A stretch of 64,000 bases of DNA from Phytoseiulus persimilis. Taxonomy: Eukaryota; Arthropoda; Arachnida; Mesostigmata; Phytoseiidae. Under the pieces are notes generated by a model. The model did not search any database and was not told the origin of the DNA. It saw nothing but the letters and a program-made list of their open reading frames with translations. The position numbers were made by a program, and so were the translations under genes. Of the stretch, positions 22,317 to 35,200 are shown in pieces. The stretch spans positions 61,001-125,000 of the forward strand of contig JAQZDE010000024.1 in the NCBI GenBank assembly GCA_037576195.1, in the 5' to 3' direction. The first letter of the stretch is position 1; the number at the start of each line of letters is the position of its first letter.

Positions 22317-25300
22317 CTTCGGTCGATGCCTCAATACATGGATCAGAACAGTCTTCAGCTATAATGTCTGAATCGTAGTTTGGAATCCTTCGCCACAGTC
22401 TCAAGACGAACACGGAACAGCTCCGTTCCAGGCGTCACTATGTGGTCTTTCGGTTGAGGAAGACTCGCTTCACACGGAAGACCATTCACACCTCGAGTAG
22501 CGCCTTCCATTGTCTCTATCGCACATTATAGCCTCCTCACACGGTTTAAATTCGGCACAGCGGTTCCAAAAATACTGTTTTCGAATGCTGCAGTGGATGA
22601 CAGAACTTGATGTCGAGCAGAAAAACAGTCGCGCATTGGGAGAGAACCTCCTCGATGGTCCATCAAATCGCGGCGCGGAACTCGACGCTGCTGACACGGC
22701 GGTGACATGCATGGAGCGGAACAAGTCTTGGACCTCGGATCGCCCTTTCGCGATGAAGTCAGAGAGTTAGCCTGCGTGAGCCCCAGCCTTCGATGCGATC
22801 GCCTGATTCCATCCACGAGCGCCGAGGCGCTCGGAGTCCGGCTCGAATTGGCTCATTTGGGAACTGCACGCACCCAGATGTGGAGCGCTCAGGCATTGTA
22901 GTGCAAAAATACCTTCGCATGCGCATTCTCCGAGACGAAATATGCGAGCCTGGAGTACGAATCTCGCGCCGCATAGTTTTCAGAACGGACCGCGTCTTTC
23001 GAATCGGTGCGGCAGGATTGAAGGCGTGCAGCACGCCCGGCGTCCCGAACGGCGTGCCTCGGAGAGGCTCTCCCACCAAAATGGAACATCTTTCAGACGA
23101 TTCGAAGAACGAGCCGGAGCCTTTCCGCCCGCCTCGAGCGTGGAGCCGCCTTGGCCCTCGTACGAAGTATCGACCGTCGCTGACGAACAAATGTCTCAAT
23201 CGTGGAAAATAAACCCGTACATGGCTGGATTACCGGCGTCCAACCCTGACACGGAGTTAGCGATCTACGATGAGCAGTCTAATCTTTGACTCGAATAATC
23301 TGTTATCCCGAATCGGGGCGGTCGTCGGCACGCCTCGAGCCAAATCTAGCCAAGAGGGTGTCTCTTCAATTCAGCGCGTTCGGCACAGAGCCCTTCACCC
23401 GAACTGACGGAATGGTAACTGACAGCCTCTCCCGTAACCAGAAGATGCGCAACTTTGTTTTAACTCATTCACGTCAAATTTCGAATCCCTCTGTAGTCCC
23501 CATCGTGTTCGAGTGGACATACGATTGTTTCAGAACGTTCCGGTGAGGGGTAGCACTTGAATAGCTCGTCATCATGATCCCATCTTCAAATCGGATATCC
23601 TCGATTTCTCTCTTCGCCGGCTTCCCTTTGTCCCCTTTTGCAGAGCATTAACAGCAGCACCTCGCTTGAGGGTGGCTCGATTCTCAGTTCAGAACTTTGA
23701 GCTGAGTTTTTCACGAATCGGACTGCTCCGGTCGGAATGGTTCGGATCGATCGGATGAGCACTGATCGAACTGAGTAATAACCGCAGTGTCAGAGCAGTA
23801 TCTGGCGCCTCGTTTTTCAGCGAGTTCGTCTCTGCCGCTCAAATGGACGTTCGTATTGGCCAGGAGGAAAAATTTCCGACCCGTCCTCCGGTGGTTCGTT
23901 CGAAAACTTCACCGGACGACTTGGGTCGGAACATGAGGAGTCCAATGAAACGGAAGCTGGAGTGCCCGCAGTTCCGTTGAGACCTTTTCAAGTTTAGCTT
24001 GAGTCGTGTCACTCTATTCCCGATGACCGAGAGGACTGCTTGTGCAGCTGTACACTTGTCCTTTGTGGTTGCTCACCCTCGTTGCCAGGCAAAGCTTGAT
24101 GATGTTATTTAAACCCAATACGCGCAGGGGAGATTGGTCACGCCGCCGGGGTCGGGGGTTTGGCGGTCGCTCGCGTGCTAGTGGTGTGGATGGGTGGCTG
24201 TGGTGGTATCGGTGGGTGCATTGCCTGTTCATATGGGCAGCCAGCGAGGGGGAATCGTGAACGAGGAGCTATCGAGTTAATTTGCAGGCCGTGTCGAATG
24301 TCACTCTGACGGCGCGGCGGTCGCCGCCTACGAGGCCTGCTGCCGCGGCGACAGCAGCTACAGCTGAGTAATCGGTTTTGGCAATCATCCGACACGAGAT
24401 TTTAGAGTTTGCGCGATGAATTCTTCCTCCAACTTGGCCGGTTGGGCTGCTTTGATTTTTTCCTCGATATTTCCTCAAGTATGCCGACCTGTATCTCGTT
24501 GTATCCGTCAGCATGTCGTTCGGCGAAGAATGAATTTCGGGGAGTCATGAGGAACTGGTTTCGTCTCATTATGCTTGATTCTATCGAATCGAATAAGCAA
24601 ATTTCTCCGCTGTGAACATGGGTCGAGTTTTCATGATCTTGCACGGTTCCGATTCAGCAAGAGATACCCGCCTACAAAGTAGAAGATTGCCGTTCGGCAG
24701 AGATAATTCAGGTTCGCTATTTTCCACAGCGCCGAACGGATGGTTAAATGATGGAGCAGGCCAGATAAACACCGAGCTACTGCCCGGAATCGGCCCATAA
24801 AAACAAAGTTAGTATCGTCTTCTCTTTTCCCGTGATCGTGCCTCGCTCAGAACTTCCCGCGGCTGAAGATTCTGTTTCTCTCTACATCTCCAGGAACAAC
24901 ATATGGGTTTTACTCGCGCGCCTTGTGGAACAAACGTAGATCTGACTTAAATTGAGGATATAAATCACACAGGCATCCTAAACTGGAACTGCGTCGGCAG
25001 GCGCCTGTTTAACATTTCGAGCACGCTTCCAGGGACTCTTCGTGGCGGCGGTCTCGGAGGAAACTCCATCGTTGGTCGAAACTGCGTGGTATTCTTTAGG
25101 ATCTAGACTCAATTTTCGCATCCACTGTCGATGCGCTAGCTACTCGCTGTTGCGTTGCACAACTCCCTCCTGGGCTCGGATCCAGAGCCCAATTCGCTGG
25201 AAATTTCGGCAAAGCGAGCTCGTCCCATCCATCCATTCTCAACGCATCTGACACCGACCCGACGACCAACCGACCAAGCAACCGGTAGAGACAGCAGCTG

Positions 25301-26400
25301 GCGCTTGGTGGTTGCTTGGTATCTTGGTGGACCTGCCCCTGCCGAGCAAAAATCTGTGATGATGAAGCCGTCAGGTGCTCGCGAGCTGCACACGTGTTGC
25401 GGTGAGAGGACTCCTGCCGCAGGATTTGAATCAGGGATCAGGATTTGGCTACGGCAACAGCTTACTCCTAGACACCTGTGACTACATTGAAGGTTCTTGA
25501 AGCGATGCCGCGATCGACTGGAGTGCAAAGCTTGCTTCTTCCCTCGATAGCTATCGACCACCGTTTTCCTGACGGGAGATCCACTTGCAAGTTACAGAGA
25601 CAGCTCTATCCCGAAGATTAGGGATCCAACCGGTTCTCCGTTCCCAAGTCTGTTTCGCGAAGGGTTCGGCTGATTCTTCCAGCGGAGATCTCGCAGCTCT
25701 GCTACTATTTACGGTTGACATTACGGGATACTTGATCAGCTGACATGCAGTCGGAGGTTCACGAGACTCCATGAAGGCTACCTCTCCATTGAAGAGGGAA
25801 TCGCATTGGTTGGATGACTGGTCCGATCGCTTTCCGCGCACGAATTCGCAACGGACGCAGGTCGGGAGGATGATCTCCGATGAGATCCTCGCGGCCTGGG
25901 GTGGTACCAATAGCAGAAGTCTCCCCTGGACTGAGCACGCAACCGGAGCGCGGCGCCACATGTTGGAAAATGCCCTCGCGGGGTGCCATCGGGAGGCGAT
26001 GGAAAGAAGGAGAATGAGTCGCCGTGGAGATCGGGGAGAAATTATGTACCAACCGATGCTGCGACCATGAGCGTTAAAGAACACCAAATCTACTTGAAGC
26101 ACATCGAATGGCGGCTGCGACACCGGTGCTTAGACTAGGACAACGACGACTCCGGCTCGTGCTCCTGAGACCACCTCCGATCCCTTTCCACAAGGACAAC
26201 ACGACGACATTCACATGTGACACCCGCGCCACTTGCAGTCGACAGGTGGAACACCAAACTACACTGGTACCAGGTCTGCCTAGTCCGGAAACAGTGCACA
26301 ACCTGATGCCAGAATCAACCGATCGGGCGAACTCCGATCTGTCGATCAGACGTCTCTGGGATAAGCGATTCTGAGCGATCCGTGCGGTGCAGCGCTCAGG
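22317..26400. other. no gene supported between Vps33B and PRDM13
   Basis: The left end holds the Vps33B promoter, the right end that of the PRDM13-like gene. Long frames overlap on both strands at 22.5-23.3 kb (139-146 codons), one of which (22793-23212 +) ends at an AATAAA at 23208-23213, but none looks like a known protein. A GC-rich block lies at 24120-24370. Developmental transcription-factor genes often have large regulatory flanks, so 24-26.4 kb may be regulatory. Confidence 0.45.
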
Positions 26401-27825
26401 ATGATCGAGAAGGAAAGTTGTGTTATCGCCGCAGAGTATCTTCCAGCAGGGGTTATTTCGATGCCCGTCGGCGCCGAAGTGCCGCTGGAAAAGTTGCTGG
26501 ATTGCCGTCTTCCCGAGTTGGAGTACAAGGTGAGCTGGATATTGGTGCTGGGAACGATTCTCGTGCATTGCTCCCCTGGGCACGATGAGCGATCTCCGCC
26601 AGTTCCTCAAGTTCGAGAGGTTTCAGGTTGAAGTCGACCATGGATTCTTGAAACTTTGCGACTCGCAGTACGTAGATGGGGAGCTGTCTACGTTGATGCG
26701 ACTGGCGCCAGATATCCACGAACAAAACGTGGCCTTAGTAAAAACAGCCAATTTCTACGTCCTGCAAACCACACGGTGAGTGCTCGGGCACTGATATCCT
26801 ACGAGAACGCGAGAACCAACTAATTTAATCTGAACACTCCTCATCTAAATAGGATCTGATAAATTTCCCGTGGCGTCGGTGGTGGTCTGTCGGCTCATTG
26901 TTATCTGGTCCATCTACTCCTCCAACTGTTCAAGTTCGTTTCGGAAGACGAATGTGAGAGTCCGTGGCACGCTATCTCGTTACGATAAAAATCAAATCTT
27001 TACAGAGCAATTCAGGCTGGGGAGGAACTCCGTTTTTGGTTCAACCTTGAAGTTAGCTGCGAGCTTCAGATACCAGTGCTGACTCCTCGGCATATTCTCG
27101 GTGAGACTTCTCCACGGTTCAATCAAACGACTCGACCCGCGACTGACCGAAACGCCTGGGCCCTCTAACAGCTCGATTTGAAGGAATACAAAAATTGATT
27201 GTCTGCTCATTCGCCGTGAAGATCCCCAAAGTCATAAAGTAATCGAGAGCTTTGACCGCAGGTAACCAACGATACGTGTGCGACTCGTGTGAAGCCACGT
27301 TCCCTCAACCGAATATACTTAAGGCTCATTTGTGTTTGAATCGATGCGCCAACGATCATTTGCGCGATACCCGAATCGAGCACGAAGTCGGTCTCGCCAT
27401 GACTCCCGAGACGAACACTTCGAATACCTCAAACGACGAAGAAGATGATGACGACCTATCGTTGACAGGCGATTCCCGAAAGAAGGGACACATGTGCATG
27501 TTCTGCGGAAAAGTTTATTCCAGGCGGTGAGTTCTGTTAGGCTTACGACAGATGAAGTGAGCTCCTGCTCGACTTTCGACTTATGCCGTCCCCAACGATT
27601 GATTCCAGATACGGGCTGAAAATTCACGTTCGAACTCACACCGGGTACAAACCGCTGCAGTGTCGATTCTGTCAACGACCTTTCAGTGATCCATCGAACC
27701 TCAACAAACACGTCAGACTTCACGCTGAACTAGATTCTCCGTATCGGTGCTCCTTGTGCGATAAGGCTTTAGTGCGGAAGCGGGACCTCGAACGACATCT
27801 GAAGACGAAGCACTGCGTACAATGA
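26401..27825 (+). CDS. Prdm13: PRDM13-like PR-domain zinc-finger protein
   Basis: Five coding exons: 26401-26529, 26627-26775, 27006-27100, 27262-27526 and 27609-27825; phases agree (0,2,1,2), giving 284 residues. Residues 1-124 form a divergent PR (SET-like) domain ending in IQAGEELRFWF, like the GEELTVWY strand of PRDM proteins. A first finger (YVCDSCEATF, residues 129-151, ending in Cys rather than a second His) follows directly. After an acidic linker (DEEDDDD) of about 50 residues come three C2H2 fingers: HMCMFCGKVYSRRYGLKIHV, LQCRFCQRPFSDPSNLNKHV and YRCSLCDKALVRKRDLERHL. This finger set and the 1+3 spacing are those of PRDM13, a nuclear regulator of neuron type in dorsal neural tube, retina and fly nervous system. 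Human PRDM13 is about 700 residues, mainly because its linker is very long. Confidence 0.93.
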
Positions 27826-28083
27826 GCCAGTCGTTGTCATCGCCACGAGTATTCAATGTTCTCACCGAGACGGCTTCCGTGTGATTCTTCCCTGAAATTT
27901 ATACGAGATGACCGTGGTTCAAGGTTGTGATCTATTCGATAAGGGAGCGCGGTGGATCTTGTGAGTTGGATGAATCTGGTCTGTACATCTGTATCATAAA
28001 GCATTTGATTTTGAGCAGCGTGCCAAATGTAAATAGACCCCTCTGGGATGCTCAAGCATAGTGCATATTAGTTCGGGATTCCG

Positions 28084-28089
28084 AATAAA
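28084..28089 (+). terminator. poly(A) signal for the PRDM13-like gene
   Basis: First AATAAA after the PRDM13-like stop, implying a 3' UTR of about 280 bases. Confidence 0.6.
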
Positions 28090-28737
28090 CTGGACTGCAT
28101 TCAAATAGATTTGATGGGTGGGCTCCTTCTCCGAAAAGTTGAAACACGAGATTACGGAGTCCAGAAGTCCCGATCCCGAAAGGGATCAGCATTTCCGTGA
28201 TCGGAGAAGGTCGAGGCTCCGGTTCTAAGCTGTCTAGAAAATTCGATTTGAAGCCGAAGGGCTCCGGGAGTCGCTCGAAAAACGGACGTTCCTGCTGAGC
28301 GAACTTTGCTGAGAAACTGTGCCGGACCACAACCGAAGTCAATGAATTGGCGTGTATGAATAATTACGCAAATGGAAGTTCTTCCATGCTCCCTGGAAGA
28401 GAGTTGGGCTCCGCATGAATCGCCCCCGTCGATGTCAGCGCTGAAGCGGCAAACACTCGTGTGAAGGATTCGGACTTCACTGTCTTTGGCTCTAAGAACT
28501 ACCACAGCGCATTCTCATAGCGACAGAAGAGGCTCTCCGCTCTAGGAGCGAGAAACTGCTGAGGAGGCGAACAGCGGAGATTGGAATGATTCGGATAGGC
28601 GGCATCGAGACAAATATCCTCGACGGAAGAGTGCAGATCTCCGATTTCAAAGATAAACGACGTCCACCATGGCTCAACCACTTCGTTTGGAAGCGCTCAG
28701 GACTCCTCAGGGATAAGCTGTCGTGCCGGTACTAATC
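28090..28737. other. gap with one unexplained open frame
   Basis: A plus-strand frame of about 230 bases at 28506-28734 is open and highly charged (for example RSEKLLRRRTAEIGMIRIGG) and could be an exon, but it has no family likeness and no proven splice partners. The rest holds nothing I recognise. The promoter of the cysteine-rich peptide gene should lie here. Confidence 0.35.
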
Positions 28738-29234
28738 ATGCACACCGCGACACTGTTCCTTACGGTTCATTCAGTTCTACTGTGCTCTGCAGAAGGCCAA
28801 GCCTTCGGCGGTAGGTGCCTCCCATAACAGGCGGCTCTTCGTGCCCTCTTGTGAAAAGCCGGTGAATGATTTTCGAGAACTATCATGAATTGAACTCAAG
28901 CCAGGATCTCTGGCACAGGTTTGGTCGGTTGTCGGAACGATGTCGTCGTGAACTCCTGCCCGCCCGGTTGTGACCTGGGGTCGGACACACAGTTGTGCGC
29001 CATCTGCGTCTGTCCACCATGTATGTTGTGTCCTGATGGCTGTTACCAAGAAAGCCCCACCGGAGGCTTACGCGGTAATCACCAATAACTTTCGTGAACC
29101 CAACGCCTGGTGGACAGTGCAGAGCATATGGTTAGAATTATAAAACCCAATCCAGGATTGATTCCAGATTTAGTCTGCTTGAACCCATTCCAGGAGAATG
29201 TCCCGGCTGTGCACATCCTGGCCATTGCGCCTAA
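28738..29234 (+). CDS. predicted secreted 12-cysteine peptide
   Basis: Not a named family. Three exons, 28738-28810, 28919-29074 and 29194-29234, join through two phase-1 introns to give 89 residues. Exon 1 is a signal peptide (ATLFLTVHSVLLCSAEGQAF). Exon 2 encodes nine cysteines in about 51 residues with spacing C-8-C-3-C-8-C-2-C-1-C-2-C-2-C-3-C, including SCPPGCDLGSDTQLCAICVC. Exon 3 adds three more (GECPGCAHPGHCA, then stop). Twelve cysteines in the mature part allow six disulfides. Part of exon 2 recalls antistasin-like or other small protease-inhibitor or toxin-like folds, but this is only a likeness in spacing. If exon 2 were the last exon it would stop at 29088 with nine cysteines; the even count and repeated phase 1 favour the three-exon model. 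The second donor is GTAATC, weaker than usual. Confidence 0.55.
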
Positions 29235-32200
29235 AAATCAGGATTCGCTCGAAGTGAGGGCGGTGAACGATGAAGCTTCCGGTTGTGAATTAATTTCGGA
29301 TCAACAGCAGAGAGTAAACGTTCTGAGAAGCGTCTTCCTGGGAATTGAAAGATGAAATCATCATGTGGCGACAATCGATATTTCATCGCGATGGAAGTGA
29401 CCCTTGAAGCGAAACGGTCGTCGCAACGAAAATCCCAGGAGGAGCGAAAAGAATAGAGGACACATAGAAGAGCGGCGCGGAATCGGATGCTCTCGGTTCA
29501 GTTCATATGGTTCTCCTCTGAAAGACTTTCGGCTCTTCTTATTATCATTCATCGATCCATTCACTGAGCCCGCGATAAGTAGCCAAACCATTGACGTTGA
29601 GCGGCGCCGTCTTCAGTGACTGTTTCTTGGTTCCGCCAACGATGACCGAGCGGACAAAGAAAAATATAAAAAATAACTCTTTTTATCCTTTATCCTCTTC
29701 TTCAACGAGCGGCGTTTGATTGGAGCGACCCGCTCCGTGCTCGTCGTAACGCTCCACGTTGTCGACTATTTGTATTCGACGAGTCTCGAACTTAACATAG
29801 ATTAATAGCTGACAGAGGGTTATTTTCTGTTCCCTTTGAAAATTGAATGAAAAACGTTGCATTTTTTTCACCGTGTTTTTGTTGTTGTGAGAACCCCTGT
29901 CCATCTGTACTTCAGATCGCACTTTTGTGAAGGCTGGTCGGAGCCGCCGAGAAACACCGACTCGAGGAGTCACCTTTTGTTACATTGAAACACCGCTCAT
30001 GGAAAGAACGAATCTCCATCATTCTTCTATTTCTACGACGTTGACGACGGTGGTGTCGGCAGTGACGACGACGATGATGATGATATCTAAAAAATTAGAG
30101 ACGTCTGTCAGAATCCAACGAACAGATAGCGGACTTCAGTGCTGGGGAAGAGTTATGATCCACTGCCGCGTTACTTGTCAAATGGTGCTCGAGCTCCGTC
30201 GGCATTGGTTACGTTCGGACGAAACGCATCCAGCGGTGCTCAAGCCAGTGGAACAAGCGGGCACAAGTCTACAAGAATGTTTTTAATTGCGTTCCAGAAG
30301 TCATCATTCGAATCGATATTCGCTCCGACTCTTGAGGAACGTAACATTTTCTTCTCTGCGCGTCATGATAACGACAGATCTGCCCACCGTTGGCGACCTC
30401 CTCTCTGAAAGTCCCAAACGTCTCAACTGATCGCGAGCGGCTTTATCAGTATTCATCGGCGTCATCGTTCCCGACCAGAGCGGAAATTAGAGAGAATGAT
30501 TCGTTTCCAGCTCTTGATGAGTTTGCCATCTCGAGAAGCGAGCTGATCAACCGATAATTGATATCGCTTTTCAATTCAAAGCTTGCTGATCGGAATAAGA
30601 TTGGAATTTCCACTTCAGAATGAACGGCTCCATACGTGGGCAATGAATCTCGGCTCGGAATGCGAGACTCAATCGCATCGATATATTCAGACGTGCAGAT
30701 CAGATGGAAAGCTGAAATAGCGGAAAGCAGCAGCCGATCGACAGGTCGAAAGCCAAGAAGTGTGTGTACGTGTTAACATTCTGCGACCAGAAATCGAATC
30801 CTAGGAGTCGAATCGTCCGGTTGATACTCATTAGCAGGGCGTTGACAACTTCCATCGCATTGGAGTTGATCAACTCGTTAATGGCCGCTTCGCCGATCAA
30901 TGGACTGAAGATGCGGAACGCTCGCCGTTTCCGAGAGAGATAGATATTTCGAATCAAGATGAATATGCTGGCCCAATGGCTTGACCAACGCGGCTATAGA
31001 GGCCAAACATTTTCCCTCAAAAAGATGGGAATCTGGAAAACTAGGTATCCACATTTCCCCCAACATCGATCTGCGTGGTCGATGAAGTGCAATCACTCGG
31101 GAGATGATGTCGCTGACAGATCTGACTGCGCCGACTCGCTGTTTTCGAGAAGAACTCCTCCATCACATGTAGGTTCTTGCATGAAGGGTCGCAGGCGGGT
31201 GTTACAGGGTCATTTCGGGGGTCCACTCTGGTATCAGTGTCGTGATCATGATAGTCGATTCTGGGGCTTAGGCACAGCCGCGAACGAACCGAAGATCGAA
31301 ATTGTCCTCCTTCTGAAGGGGTTCCCACAAATGAGAGAATGAAATAATTCTCTGTCCTCCTCCCAAAACCGGCACCTTTCATGTTGATCCCGATGTAAGG
31401 TGTGGTCTTCGAAATCCACTCCTTCACTCGATTTTTGGCACGCAGAGTCTTTTCCAGTCTCTCCGCAGGATCAATGAAGATTCCTCTTGGAATCGGAGGA
31501 GAGAGTTCCTTTTGTCGTTGGGGAACCGTCTCGCTCACAAGCTTTGCGGGGACTCGGAATTTTTGATGGCATTTGTCTCTCCTTCACGGCTACCAAACTG
31601 GAGCACCGTGCACCTATGTAATTGGCCAAGGGGCAGAGCCACGCGAATCGTGACCAAGAATACCGTGGAAGCGACTCCATGGGAAAACAGTTGGACAAGA
31701 CCGTTCCGCGCCGGCTGAGTGGATAGTGCCGTTATCTTCGCTTCGATTGACATAGCAACTTCGTCAATGTTCAAACTGTGAACCACGTTGCGAAAGATAT
31801 CATGCATCAGTTTGTGGATGTCTTGTACCAATCAACATTTTCTCACAACCTAGAATCGTCGTTTCATTCGCGATCTCTACGGCCTTGGGCAGGATGCTCC
31901 CGAAACATCTCCGTAAACTAGATTCCATACAAGGAGACCGTCGGGAGTCGCTCCTGAACGGAGGAAAAGTTTTCATGGGCCACGAGCGGCTGCGAAACGA
32001 GCAGTGTCGATCGATGAAACCGTAACGATGGATGGGATTGAAACTTTCGATACGATGAGGAGCACGAAATGCGAGTAAGCTTGGAGACGCGATGAAGGCT
32101 CCATGATGAGCGGGATGAGCTGCATCAGCTGCCTCGAAGAGCTCCGAAGTATTCGAAGCTTCAATACACTGCATTGTCAAGGTGTTGTGGCTCGTTTGCC
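29235..32200. other. unassigned stretch with minus-strand coding-like frames
   Basis: Several minus-strand frames read like protein: near 31831-31690 (IDEVAMSIEAKITALSTQPA), 31538-31320 (IFIDPAERLEKTLRAKNRVK), 30957-30790 (IGEAAINELINSNAMEVVNA) and 30643-30446 (ELKSDINYRLISSLLEMANS). They could be exons of one secreted or lipid-binding protein, but I could not chain them with consistent splice phases or a start, and recognise no family. No plus-strand gene is supported. Confidence 0.3.
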
Positions 32201-35200
32201 TCTGTCAGCTTTGAACGATGTTGGCGACGTACCGCTCGTTCCTCCCTCATTCGGGCACTTTCACTCCACATTTGTCTCTATACTCCCGGGGAGAAGAACG
32301 TTCCCAGGCTTTCAATGTATCTTGCGGATACAAAAGTATCGAGGCTTACTAGTTGATTCTCTATCTGGCTGCTCTATCTAGCTTCATTCAGCCCTCGCGG
32401 TCTTCGATTTTGAATGAAGTCAAGCCAGGCGGCTGTCTCGAGTCTCGGATTAGTTGAAAATGGAAAGCGCCGGCGGTCGCTTCACCGAAAAGCCACAAAT
32501 TCGCCGACATGTTTTACTCCACCGGCGTTATGCAACGAATCCCGACTGACAGTGACAACCAAAACTTTCTGGACGGCAGAAATAATAAAAATCTTCTCGA
32601 ACAAAACGAGCTCCACGAAACGAGGTAGTTCCTTCGCGGAAACGCAAGTGCGGTCAGAATCAGATGAAACACACTAATGTAGAAATTGAACACATCCGAC
32701 GTGGCGACGGGGTTTACTTCACTTGCAAGGTTTGGGAGGTCATTTTCAAAGGTGTGATTTAGAACACTATCAGCAACAAACTCAAAATATGGAGACATAA
32801 TTCATCTTTTGTCGTTTTCCTTGAGGCTGGTGAATCCCGACAGCGCACTGGAGCCGCTTCCGAGATGCGAAGTTGAGGACTGACCTACATCGAGACCCGG
32901 GTAGCGTACTATCCGATGGCCGACCTCGTCAAAGTAGAAAACTCCAAGCACGCGCAGTTCCATCGCCTATTGGCATTCCGTCACTTGAAGTTGGAAAAGA
33001 GAACGCACAACAAACCCGTAGTGACTTCTTGTCTTCGTTTGTTCGACGCGGACAACGTCAACGACGAGAACGATGCCGACATCTGCCGGGCTGTTGGCAG
33101 TGGTCTAGTGTAGTGATATATTTCATTTTCTCCATTGATGGCCGGACCAGAGGAGTATCCGAGCAAGCGAAGAAGAGGATGAAGAAGAGGTCTTAGTTTT
33201 TCCCTTCCTAGGCTTAACAAGCGTCACGGAATCGACGACAACAACGAAGACGCGAGGCTTTGCTTCTTCACCACCATCAGCAACAACAAGGAGCACGACG
33301 GCCGCTCTTGCGATCGGAAATAACATTTGCTGAAGTCTGAGTGACTCGTCGTCGACTTTAGGCGAGTTTTTACGCCTTCTGATGGGTAATGGCCGGACCT
33401 AGGTGCTTACAAGATTTTTGTCTCATAGTTGGCCACAGATGACAACCGTAAGATCGGGAGGCCCGAACTGGTGTGATCAGAGGGAGTTCCGGCATTGTTT
33501 GATCTCAACCGCATATCTCAGATGTGTGACGTTCCCGCTCGGAACCATTTGGCAAGAACTCGTTCCCATCGCTCTCCGCGTGAAGTGTTCTCCGAAGGAA
33601 ACTCGTCGTCTCATCGATGGTCGTAACGGACAAGAACTTGACTCATCGGATCGCAAGCGATCCAAATCTGAGTTAAGAAGCAAAGCTCGCGCGAGTCGAT
33701 AACCTGCCAATCGGCCCATAGACACTCCGAGCAATCAATCAAGCAATAGCAAGCCGGCGAGAGGACGAACGAATGCTGGTCCTGGTTGGAAAAAAATTAG
33801 TTTGCTCTGTGTGGTTTGGTGCGTTTGTTCGTTTGATCGAGGAATCACTCCGTTCCATGCGGAATTCTATAACGAATTGACGAGCACGCTTCTTCAATGA
33901 TCCGACAGACAATCCAATCCTAGCAAAAGTAAACACGAATCTCGTTCACTTTTCATTCTCCTCGGGCTTTGTCGTTCGGTGCCGCAACCAGCCAGACCCG
34001 TGTGGTGTTGAGTGTATGAAATTTGGAGCGCTTGTGTCGTCTGTTCCTCGAGAATGCTGTTTTTTCTGCGTTCGATGATTGTTTATCAAGAGGCCGTTGT
34101 TGCCGCTGCTTGCGGTGGTGGTGCCGATCTTCAGTGCCGAGCGAGTCGCGAGCGTGCGGAATTGACGAGTCTGCCCTGGCTGCAAGCACTGAGTCGATGC
34201 CCGCTGCTACAACAGTCACCATGTCCCTCATCAGCAGCGGCAGCAGCGGCGGTACTTGGTATTGATATTTTCTCCGAAGAATGGAACCGTCTCCCATTCC
34301 TCGCAGATCCGTTTTTTCTCCCCACTTTGCATCAGCTCCTCTCCAGATTTCTCCGGCCTGGCTCGAATTGGTTATCGGAAGCCGTTCTGATAGTTTGCGT
34401 TGTGATCATCGTGCGGGGAACATTGATCTCTCACCGAGTCAGTCGGTCAGCCCATCCATCATACTATGAATCAATACACTCACCAAGCCGATCGATTGAT
34501 CTTTCGATAGTCTCAGCTGAAATAATCTCGCCAAGTTGAATATTGACAAGTTACGACCAGTTGATCGATGATTATTCAACTTGACTCAACCATCCCGGGT
34601 GCCTAATCACATGGATACATACGCATTAATACACAGCATAAGGATTCGTGTGGATAAGTTGGTGGACTCCCCATGGCATGGAGAGAAGGGAGACGAAATC
34701 GAGCGACGCAGGGACCACACATGCATATGCATGGTGCCGGACTGTGCAATCAACCTGTTCGGCTGGAACCATCAATCGACAAGTTCACTTGACTGAACAC
34801 GAGTGACTCGATCTAGTCAAGTCAAGTCAAAACGAGCAGAGTGAAACCGTGTCGTGCCAAGCCATGACGTTACTTGGTCATTTAGCGTTTCCAATCATGC
34901 GTTCTTTCGCCTGCCTCCACGTCGATCCCGACATGAAGCGTCGTGTACTGCACGAGCATCGACACCGCCGGATGGGTGTGTGCATCGGGAAACACTCGCG
35001 GCATTTATTCATGATTCGAGACAACGTTCGGAAAGCGAATTCGAGCACTCCACAGACATCGCGACAAGCTGATGACGACTGACTCCCCAGAGACGGAGAT
35101 AGAAACTCTAAATCACCACCGTCCTGCCCCAAAGATCGAGCTCTCTAACCCAAATCGTCGGAGGGGAGAGGAAAGAAAAATCCGTCGGAAAATTCGAATC

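Noticed and set aside
26074-26610. 178-codon minus-strand open frame
   Set aside because: It overlaps the PRDM13 start exon in antisense and has no family likeness.
34012-34539. 175-codon plus-strand frame with a hydrophobic stretch
   Set aside because: The stretch (AVLIVCVVIIV) suggests a membrane helix, but the rest is low-complexity and no exon structure or family supports it.
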